Below, in pieces: positions 1-5,034 of a DNA stretch of 5,034 nucleotides (position 1 is its first letter; each line of letters starts with the position of its first letter). Position numbers and translations under genes: made by a program. Below the pieces are notes generated by a model, which searched no databases, was not told the origin of the DNA, and was given only the letters and a program-made list of their open reading frames with translations. Origin of the DNA: Rhodanobacteraceae bacterium (GTDB taxonomy: Bacteria > Pseudomonadota > Gammaproteobacteria > Xanthomonadales > SZUA-5); assembly GCA_016717705.1 (NCBI GenBank), contig JADKFD010000096.1:1-5034 (forward strand), in the 5' to 3' direction.

Positions 1-2
1 GG

Positions 3-1123
3 CCACAACTGCGTTTCGTGGAAATCGGTGAGCAGCGTGCGTCTCTCGATGCCCAGGTCGAAATCGCCAGCATCATCCACGGCGGTGCAACGCCGCGCCT
101 GATCAAGCTGCCGGCGGCGCCTGATCGCAGCACAGAGATCGTCTTCGACAACGGCGACGGCCTGGTCACGCCGGCCTTCGTCGATCCCTATACCGGCGAG
201 CATCTGGGCTCGGTAGCCGCAACCACCTGGCTGCCCGGCCTGACCCGCAAACTGCACGGCGGCTGGCCGTCGGAGATCCCGGCTCCTGGCTGCTCGAACT
301 CGGCGCTGGCTGGACGCTGGTGATGGTGCTGACCGGGCTGTACCTGTGGTGGCCGCGCGGACGGGCGGGGCTTGCCGGCGTGCTCTATCCGCGCCTGACG
401 CGCAGCCCGCGCGTGTTCTGGCGCGATCTGCACAGCGTCGTCGGCGTTTACTTCGCGGGCATCTTTATCGCATTCCTGCTCACGGCGCTGCCGTGGACGG
501 CATTCTGGGGCGAGCAGATCCTTCGCCCAGTGCAACGCGCCACCGGGCAGACCGCACCGGCAGCACTGGGCTTCGGCCAGATGGCGCTGAAGTCGATCGA
601 CGACGGCAGCGGTCGCCAGATCAGCCTGGATCAGGCGGTCGCCATCGCCCGCGCGGAAGGCCTGGCGGGCGATCTCGAAATTCAGCCGCGCGGTGGCGAT
701 GCGCCGATCGGCATCGCCCTGCGCCAGGGCCGTTCCAGCAACGAGCGCGTGCTGCAGATCGATCGCTACCGCGGCAGTGTGCTGGGACGGGTGGGCTGGC
801 AGGACTATCCGCTGATCCCCAAGGTTGTGGCCACCGGTGTTGATCTGCACGAAGGGACCTTCTTTGGCCGCGCCAACCAGTGGTTCAACACCGCCGTGGT
901 CGCCGCGCTGTACTGGCTGGCGTTCACCGGATTCATCGGCTGGTACCGCCGACGCCCTGCCGGACGGCTGTCCGCACCGCCGCGTCTGCCCTTGCCGATA
1001 CCGCGAGCGATCCGCTGGATGGCGCTCGGGGTCTGCGTGCTGCTGCCTTTGCTCGGCTTGTCGGTGCTCGTCGTGGCGGCAACCGACTCTCTGTATTTGC
1101 GCATGCGCCCAAAGCCGGGCTAA
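3..1123 (+). CDS. PepSY-associated TM-helix membrane protein, 5'-truncated by window edge, with internal frameshift near 270
   Basis: Inner-membrane protein of the PepSY/PepSY_TM class, often found near TonB receptors and thought to aid metal or siderophore reduction; the exact reaction is unknown. The frame beginning at base 3 is open to the left edge, so the N-terminus is missing. It shows a PepSY-like strand pattern (AFVDPYTGEHLGS, about 174-212) and KLHGGWP (249-269). The similarity then continues in another frame from GDPGSWLLELGAGW (272 on) to a TAA at 1121-1123. One base is missing at about 270, because P(267-269) and G(272-274) are separated by only two bases. Membrane segments are predicted at about 287-355, 437-499, 885-945 and 1016-1085. 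Three Leu-His motifs (KLHGG, RDLHS, VDLHE) are candidate heme or metal ligands. Unrepaired, the reading frames are 3-323 and, from a GTG, 320-1123. The break may be decay or a sequencing error. The kinase gene follows after 70 bp. Confidence 0.82.
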
Positions 1124-1193
1124 GTTCTGGCGCGGGACAACTGGCCACGACCCCAACCCAACCACCGAACAGAGGACGCCCACCCTGGAATCC
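1124..1193 (+). other. Gap between PepSY gene and kinase gene, no clear promoter
   Basis: Seventy bases, C-rich on the + strand. They hold AGAGGA (1171-1176), which is 17 bases before ATG 1194 but 8 before an in-frame CTG at 1185-1187. I see neither a convincing -35/-10 pair nor a terminator, which fits co-transcription of the PepSY gene with the kinase and regulator. Confidence 0.4.
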
Positions 1194-2466
1194 ATGTTGC
1201 GCCCTCTCATCGATTCTGATTTCCTGCGCACGCTAGCGCGCTTGCGCTGGTCTGCCGCAGCGGGGCAGGCGCTGGCAATTGTGGTGACGCTGTATGTGTT
1301 GGAGCTGCCGCTGCCGGCGTGGCCGCTGTGGGCCGGCGTGGCGGCATTGCTGGTCGTTCAACGCCTATGCGACCAGCGCCCTGGCTGGCGGTCGCCAGCC
1401 ACTCAGGCACCGCGGCAGCGGTGCGGCCCTCGGTTTCGCCCAGGCGTCGCCGTGGCACATCTGGCCTTCGACATCGCCGAGCTGACCTGGGCGATTGCCT
1501 GGAGCGGCGGGCCGATGAACCCTTTCGTCTCCTTGTTCCTGGTGCCGATCGCGTTGGCGACGCTGGCACTGCCGATCCGCCATATCGTGCTGGTTGCGGC
1601 ACTGGCCACCCTGGGCTACGCACTGGCCGCCGCGCTGGGGCCGGCGTTGCCGCATATCCACGGACTTTCCGGCACCTTTGATCTGCACCTTTGGGGCATG
1701 GCGGTGAACTTCGCGGTGTCGACGCTGGTGTTCGTGGCCGTGCTCACGCAACTGGCCGCCGCGCGCGATGCGCGTGAGCGCGAGATCGCGCGTCTGCGCG
1801 AGCAGGCCGCGCGCGCCGAGGGCATCCTCGGGCTGGCCACGCATGCCGCGGCGATGGCACACGCCTTGAACACGCCGCTCGGCACGCTCACCTTGATCCT
1901 CGACGATCTGGCCGAAGACAACGCGAATCGCCCGCAAACGCACGCCGACATCGAGCGCGCCCGCGCCGTGGTCGCCGTCTGTCGCGATCAGGTGCGCAAG
2001 CTGGTGCATGAGGCGCATCCGGACAGCCATGAACTGGAACCCTTGCCCGGCTACATCGACAGCGTGATTGCGCGCTGGGAACTGCTGCGGCCATCGATGC
2101 GCCTGACGCGCGACATCGAGTTGCCGCAGCTGTCGATCCGCGCCGATCCGGCGCTCGCCCACTTGCTGCAGGCACTACTCGACAACGCGGCCGACGCTAG
2201 CGTCGGGCAATCGAGCACCGAGCTTGGCACTGCGCCTGCGCGTGGTCGATCACGCCTTGATTGGCGCGATCACCGATCATGGCGGCAGTGCACTGGAAAA
2301 TCGGCCGCTCGGCGCGGTGTTCGCGTCGAGCAAGACCGATGGGCTCGGCGTCGGCCTGGCGCTTTCGCACGCCACCGTCGAACGCTATGGCGGCGAATTG
2401 TCGCTGCAAGCCGGGGATGACGGCGCAATCACCCGTTTCCGCTTGCCGCTGGCGAAACTGACATGA
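1194..2466 (+). CDS. regB: RegB/PrrB/RoxS-type redox sensor histidine kinase, frameshifted near 2200
   Basis: Membrane histidine kinase that in this family senses the quinone pool or redox state and phosphorylates a RegA-type regulator. From ATG 1194, six hydrophobic segments lie at about residues 20-39, 42-57, 86-103, 111-127, 129-149 and 166-188, then a charged linker (189-212). The quinone-binding motif GGPMNPF is at residues 105-111. The phospho-His is H223 in AHALNTPLG, and C263 (VAVCRDQV) lies exactly 40 residues later, as H225 and C265 do in Rhodobacter RegB. The N-box is ALLDNAADAS. After about 2201 the ATPase domain continues in another frame (SGNRAPSLALRL, then DGLGVGLALSHATVERYGG) to TGA 2464-2466, so there is one extra base (or two missing) at 2196-2206. 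Repaired length is about 423 residues, normal for RegB. Unrepaired, it stops at 2420 after 408 codons without the G-boxes. AGAGGA at 1171-1176 is far from the ATG, so a CTG start at 1185 is an alternative. The end overlaps the regulator by ATGA. Confidence 0.85.
2193..2204. repeat. Perfect 12-bp palindrome at the kinase frame break
   Basis: GACGCTAGCGTC is its own reverse complement, centred on CTAG. It lies inside the coding sequence for the N-box end (ADAS), exactly where the reading frame must change for the kinase homology to continue. Confidence 0.7.
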
Positions 2467-3003
2467 ACCCGAGACACATCCTGATCGTCGACGACGACGT
2501 CAACTACGGCGAGCAGTTGCAGCGCTCGCTGCTGCGGCGCAACTGCACGGTCGATCTGGCGCATGACGCCGCCAGTGCTCTGATGCTCGCCGGTGCACGC
2601 ACGCCGGATGGCGCCGTGCTGGATTTGCGGCTGGCCGAGGACTCCGGCCTGCGCCTGATCGAGCCGCTGCGGGCCTTGTCGGCCAGCATGGTGATCGTGC
2701 TGCTCACCGGCTACGCCAGCGTGGCCACCGCCGTCGAAGCGATCAAGCGCGGCGCCGACGACTATCTGCCCAAACCGGCCGGCATCGATTCGATCCTGCG
2801 TGCCCTGAACGGCGACGGCAAACCCGATGAATTCGAAGAAACCCGAGACCATGACGCCACTCAAGCGTCTGGAATGGGAGCACATCCAGCAGGCGCTCAG
2901 TGCCAGCGGCGGCAGCATTTCCGCTGCCGCGCGCCTGCTCGGCATGCACCGGCGGACGCTGCAACGTAAGCTCGGCAAGCGACCCGTGCCGGGGCGCGGC
3001 TAG
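2463..3003 (+). CDS. regA: RegA/PrrA/ActR/RoxR-type response regulator, frameshifted between receiver and DNA-binding domain
   Basis: Cytoplasmic partner of the upstream kinase and a transcription factor for redox-responsive genes in this family. The ATG overlaps the kinase stop (ATGA, 2463-2466) and no good ribosome binding site is visible, so translation is probably coupled. The receiver domain (about 1-117) has the acidic pocket D10-D12 (LIVDDD), phospho-acceptor D54 (AVLDLRL), switch T82 (LLTGYAS) and K104 (YLPKP). The first frame runs on to a TAA at 2967-2969 as a non-homologous tail. The expected Fis-type helix-turn-helix lies in another frame, from about 2851 (MTPLKRLEWEHIQ, then SAAARLLGMHRRTLQRKL) to TAG 3001-3003. 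One extra base between about 2811 and 2850 explains this. Removing it gives 179 residues, typical for RegA/ActR, with a linker length like that of RegA. As written, the protein would lack DNA binding. The stop codon shares CTAG with the convergent vapC. Confidence 0.86.
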
Positions 3004-3407
3004 GTGACCCAATTAGCCAACTTCAGTTTGGGCACGCGGCTGAATTCGCGCAGGTTGTTGCTGATCAGGGTGCAGCCCAGTGCCAGCGCATGAGCGGCAA
3101 TCAGCGTGTCAAGCGCACCGATGGGCGTCCCGATGCGCTCCAGGTGGCTGCGCAAGGGGCCGTATTCGCGCATCGCCGCCTCGTCGAAGGCCACAATGTC
3201 CAGCGGCGCCATGAATTTGTCCAGGGCGTCCTGATTGCGGCGCGAACCACTCTTCGCCACGCCGAAACTCAACTCCGCACCGGTAATGCTGGAGATCGCA
3301 ATGTCGCCCACGCGCATGCCCATGAAGTGCTCGAACACCCGCTGCGGGCGCTGGTTGATGATGTAGATGCAGGTATCGGTGTCCAACAGGAAACGCGGCA
3401 CACTCAC
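3000..3407 (-). CDS. vapC: VapC-family PIN-domain toxin ribonuclease
   Basis: Type II toxin of the VapC/MvpT group, a Mg2+-dependent PIN-domain RNase; relatives cut initiator tRNA or rRNA, and the target here is not shown by sequence. The 135 residues are full length for the family. Active-site acids are in place: D9 (with D11) in LLDTDTCIYII, E45 in GAELSFG, D100 in GALDTLIAAHA, and the C-terminal SNNLREFSRV block with N117, N118 and E121. The GTG start at 3405-3407 overlaps the vapB stop (GTGA) and has AGGA at 3417-3420 nine bases upstream; a second GTG at 3399-3401 is possible. The TAG stop (3000-3002) abuts and overlaps the stop of the convergent response regulator. It looks intact and is probably made only with its antitoxin from the vapB promoter. 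Confidence 0.95.
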   Translation of the reverse strand: MSVPRFLLDTDTCIYIINQRPQRVFEHFMGMRVGDIAISSITGAELSFGVAKSGSRRNQDALDKFMAPLDIVAFDEAAMREYGPLRSHLERIGTPIGALDTLIAAHALALGCTLISNNLREFSRVPKLKLANWVT

Positions 3408-3640
3408 TGGGGAAATTCCTGCCGCGGTTGTTGCGGGGGCTGCTCGCGCTGCAACACGAAGTCAGGCTCGAACTCGCTCAGCGCTTGCTGCATCAACGCA
3501 AACGGCGCATCCATCGGCAGCAGGAGCACGCCGTTTCCGAAGCGCTTGGCAATCACTTCATCACCGTCGAATCGTAGTGACTTGGGCAATCGCACCGCCT
3601 GACTGCGCCCGGACATGAATAGTTTGGCCGAGGTCGACAC
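3404..3640 (-). CDS. vapB: VapB-family antitoxin (AbrB/SpoVT-type DNA-binding fold)
   Basis: Antitoxin that binds and neutralises the adjacent VapC and, with it, normally represses the operon. The N-terminal swapped-hairpin signature is clear (AKLFMSGRSQAVRLPK, then LRFDGDEVIAKRFGNG). The C-terminal tail is acidic then Gln/Pro-rich (about residues 50-78), the usual toxin-binding, protease-sensitive part. I place the start at the GTG at 3638-3640, because GGAG at 3647-3650 sits six bases upstream and the predicted transcript would begin near 3661. This gives 78 residues, usual for VapB. A longer version from GTG 3652 (82 residues) has no ribosome binding site, and ATG 3616 would cut off the start of the DNA-binding strand. 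It overlaps vapC by GTGA. Confidence 0.93.
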   Translation of the reverse strand: MSTSAKLFMSGRSQAVRLPKSLRFDGDEVIAKRFGNGVLLLPMDAPFALMQQALSEFEPDFVLQREQPPQQPRQEFPQ

Positions 3641-3646
3641 CGGCAG

Positions 3647-3650
3647 CTCC
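3647..3650 (-). promoter_or_regulatory. Ribosome binding site that decides the vapB start
   Basis: The - strand reads GGAG here, six bases before GTG 3638-3640. The competing GTG at 3652 has only AT-rich sequence (TGATTATCAAAT) upstream with no Shine-Dalgarno match, so the inner GTG is the better start. Confidence 0.6.
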
Positions 3651-3655
3651 ACATT

Positions 3656-3680
3656 TGATAATCATCAATCATACTTATCA
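3656..3680. promoter_or_regulatory. Inverted repeat over the vapBC -10: candidate VapB/VapBC operator
   Basis: TGATAA (3656-3661) and TTATCA (3675-3680) are perfect 6-bp inverted arms around a 13-bp spacer that contains the -10 box TATGAT. VapB antitoxins usually autoregulate by binding inverted repeats that overlap their promoter, so this is the natural candidate operator. The arms are short, and the AT-rich setting raises the chance of coincidence. Confidence 0.5.
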
Positions 3681-3696
3681 TCGACCCAAAAGTCGA
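3668..3696 (-). promoter_or_regulatory. Predicted sigma70-type promoter of vapBC
   Basis: On the - strand, TCGACT (3691-3696, 4 of 6 matches to TTGACA) and TATGAT (3668-3673, 5 of 6 matches to TATAAT) are separated by exactly 17 bases. Transcription would start near 3661, giving a leader of about 20 bases before GTG 3640. The spot is an AT-rich island in otherwise GC-rich DNA and lies between the receptor stop and vapB, where the toxin-antitoxin promoter is expected. Confidence 0.62.
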
Positions 3697-3709
3697 TTTG
3701 GCCATCGAC
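3680..3709. repeat. Three alternating ATCGAC/GTCGAT hexamers at 12-bp period
   Basis: ATCGAC at 3680-3685, GTCGAT at 3692-3697 and ATCGAC at 3704-3709 are exact reverse complements alternating in orientation. Each is separated by exactly six bases. The middle copy can pair with either flank, giving two mutually exclusive hairpins or two overlapping dyads for a dimeric DNA-binding protein. The array spans the -35 of the vapBC promoter and the candidate receptor terminator. Confidence 0.6.
3688..3709 (-). terminator. Weak intrinsic terminator candidate after the TonB receptor gene
   Basis: Reading the - strand just past the receptor stop (3713-3715), GTCGAT (3704-3709) pairs with ATCGAC (3692-3697) across a 6-base loop, directly followed by TTTT (3688-3691). 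The stem is only 6 bp and the T-run only four, so termination would be partial at best. The descending stem overlaps the -35 of the predicted vapBC promoter. Confidence 0.4.
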
Positions 3710-3712
3710 ACC

Positions 3713-5034
3713 TCACCACATCACGCGCAGCCCCGCATACACGGTGCGCCCGGCGCCGGGCACGGCGATACCCCACGGAATGCCGTTCAGGCTCATGGTC
3801 ATGCCCTGGGCAACGTATGCGCCGCCGAGCGGCAGGTCGTAAGCGCGGTCGAGCAGATTGTCGACGCCGGCGTCGATGCGAACTGACGTCCACGAGTACG
3901 CGGCGCGCAGATGCAGCAGGCCGTAACCGGCGGTCTCGATCTCGTTGCGCACGTCGGAAACGCGCGTCTTGGCGTCGACCAGTTCCCATTCCAGCGTGCT
4001 GCTCCACGCCCCGCGCGTCTGCGTCAGGTTGAATGCGGCGTTTGCGGGCATCTGCTGGTACAGCGACTCGTCGGTGTCGCGATTCTCGCCGCGCTGCCAC
4101 TCGAGTCGCGCGCCAAGATCGAAACTGCCGAAGCTGTCGCTCTCGCCCAGCCGCATCTGCCCTGCCACGTTGAGCCCCCACAGGCGCGCCGACTGGTTGG
4201 CGTAGCGCAGCACGTTGAACTGGTTGTCGCGGTAGCCGCTGGTCGGCACCGCGTCGATGTAGTCGTCGACCTGGGTGTAGAACGGGGTCAGCTCGAAACG
4301 GTCGTGGCCATCGGCCGAGGTCCAGCGCCAGGTCGCCGAGCCGGTCCACGCGCTCTCCGGATCCAGGCCGACGTCGCCGACGTAACCGTTGCCGTCGCCG
4401 ACGGTGTTGTTCATCGCGGCCGCCATCGACCAGCTCGACCAGGTGTAGCGCTCGTACAGATTCGGCGAGCGTTCGCGTCGGGCGATGCCGAACTCCAGCG
4501 TCTGGCGCTCGGCGAAGTCGTAGCGTGCCGATGCGGCGAAGTTCCAGTTGTCGTCGCGCCGCTCGCGCTCCAGCGCGTTGAACGCCGCGGCCTCGGCCGC
4601 CTGATTGCCCATCGCCATCATCGCCGTGCTATAGCCGCGTACCTCGCCACTGTCGCTGCGCACATGCTCGTAGCGCAGACCCACGGTGGTCGTCCATTGG
4701 TCCGCCGGGTGCGCCTCCCACTCGGCGAACAGCGAATTGCGGTCGCGCTGCCCATCCTCGATGTTGGTGAACGTACCCGGACCCATGCTGCCGCCAGAGG
4801 CCGGCCAGTAGTCGTCGAGCCGATAACGCAAGAATTCCGCGCCCAGCCGCGCCAGGTCAGCGCCGGCCAGCGGCAGGTCCAGGTGCAAGGTCGCCCCGTT
4901 GGTGGTGCTGTCGCTGTTCATCGGCATGCCAGCAGCGCAAGTACCGGCCGGATCACCCATGAAGCGGATCGGCGCGCACGGGCTGCCCATGCCCGAGTTC
5001 GTGCCATACCAGTAGCGTCGATCCGGCCCGAAAT
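3713..5034 (-). CDS. TonB-dependent outer-membrane receptor, C-terminal beta-barrel part (5' end beyond window)
   Basis: Outer-membrane receptor that imports a ligand using TonB energy. Only the barrel is present: the frame is open to the right edge (upstream of the first in-window ATG at 4990 it reads PDRRYWYGTNSG), and the plug and TonB box lie outside. Barrel landmarks include YRLDDYWPASGG, GQRDRNSLFAEWEA, FGIARRERSPNLYERYTW, GDGNGYVGDVGLDPESAW, ELTPFYTQVDDYID, NLLDRAYDLPLGGAYVAQGM and a C-terminal Trp typical of the outer-membrane assembly signal. Met/Cys-rich stretches (CAAGMPM near 4920-4939, AMMAM near 4610-4624, SMAAAM near 4412-4428) and a Cys pair (4976-4978 and 4937-4939) hint at a soft-metal ligand such as copper. 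That substrate is inference, and a siderophore or another ligand remains possible. There is no frame break in about 1,320 bases. The stop is 60 bp from the vapB region. Confidence 0.92.
   Translation of the reverse strand, partial: FGPDRRYWYGTNSGMGSPCAPIRFMGDPAGTCAAGMPMNSDSTTNGATLHLDLPLAGADLARLGAEFLRYRLDDYWPASGGSMGPGTFTNIEDGQRDRNSLFAEWEAHPADQWTTTVGLRYEHVRSDSGEVRGYSTAMMAMGNQAAEAAAFNALERERRDDNWNFAASARYDFAERQTLEFGIARRERSPNLYERYTWSSWSMAAAMNNTVGDGNGYVGDVGLDPESAWTGSATWRWTSADGHDRFELTPFYTQVDDYIDAVPTSGYRDNQFNVLRYANQSARLWGLNVAGQMRLGESDSFGSFDLGARLEWQRGENRDTDESLYQQMPANAAFNLTQTRGAWSSTLEWELVDAKTRVSDVRNEIETAGYGLLHLRAAYSWTSVRIDAGVDNLLDRAYDLPLGGAYVAQGMTMSLNGIPWGIAVPGAGRTVYAGLRVMW

Noticed and set aside
825..1193. 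Upstream extension of the kinase frame over the PepSY gene
   Set aside because: The extension overlaps a real gene and has shadow composition. ATG 1194 places H223 and C263 almost exactly at the RegB positions.
188..1231. Long open frame on the - strand opposite the PepSY gene
   Set aside because: Its product is rich in Arg, Gln, His and Ala without domain pattern. It is the shadow of a high-GC gene on the other strand.
1365..2162. Long - strand frame opposite the kinase
   Set aside because: Low-complexity Arg/Gln/Gly composition. The + strand holds clear kinase motifs throughout.
2820..2846. AAACCCG slippery heptamers as programmed -1 frameshift sites in the regulator
   Set aside because: Both copies are in the wrong phase relative to the receiver frame, and the needed shift is +1 or -2, not -1.
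3090..3602. + strand frame across vapBC
   Set aside because: Antisense shadow of two well-recognised genes with overlapping start and stop codons.
3678..4349. Second - strand frame inside the receptor gene
   Set aside because: Arg-rich shadow. The other - strand frame has continuous beta-barrel receptor homology.
1..5034. CRISPR arrays, tRNA/rRNA genes, insertion sequences, attachment sites
   Set aside because: I found no spaced long repeats, cloverleaf-like or rRNA-like sequence, transposase or terminal inverted repeats.

Overview
The window is about 65% GC (my estimate) with strongly GC-biased third codon positions. It reads as part of a chromosome of a high-GC proteobacterium. The sensor kinase resembles Xanthomonadales-type RegB relatives as I remember them, so a gammaproteobacterium of that group is my best guess; this is inference.

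Layout. The left part (1-3003, + strand) holds three genes in one direction: the 3' part of a PepSY-type membrane protein, a six-helix RegB/PrrB/RoxS-like sensor kinase, and its RegA/PrrA/RoxR-like response regulator, the last two joined by an ATGA overlap. The right part (3000-5034) is all on the - strand. In transcription order it holds the C-terminal part of a TonB-dependent outer-membrane receptor (cut by the right edge), then a compact type II toxin-antitoxin pair, vapB-vapC. The two blocks converge, and the regulator and vapC share one CTAG as their stop codons.

The most striking property is that all three genes of the left block are out of frame with themselves. Protein similarity runs continuously through each gene but changes frame: near 270 (PepSY protein), near 2200 (kinase, at a perfect 12-bp palindrome), and between about 2811 and 2850 (regulator, at a short direct repeat). 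A further, less certain pair of compensating shifts may lie at about 1356-1446 in the kinase. No such breaks are visible in vapBC or the receptor. Either the redox-regulation block is decaying or the assembly has indel errors there. Sequence alone cannot decide.

How the genes may work together. The kinase keeps the two redox-sensing marks of RegB: the GGxxNPF quinone motif, and a cysteine exactly 40 residues after the phospho-histidine. The regulator, if repaired, keeps the phospho-Asp and the Fis-type helix-turn-helix. A PepSY membrane protein (a class often linked to metal or electron-transfer functions) and a TonB receptor with Met/Cys-rich segments suggest a metal-uptake/redox neighbourhood, possibly copper; the substrate is inference. 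The vapBC cassette sits at the convergent junction. Its promoter is packed into a 60-bp AT-rich gap that also carries a weak terminator hairpin for the receptor gene, a 6-bp inverted repeat over the -10, and three alternating hexamers at exact 12-bp spacing. There is no gene-free stretch over 300 bases, and I saw no RNA genes, CRISPR array or insertion sequence. I found no wholly new system; the compact vapBC control region and the clustered frame breaks are the points that most merit a second look.
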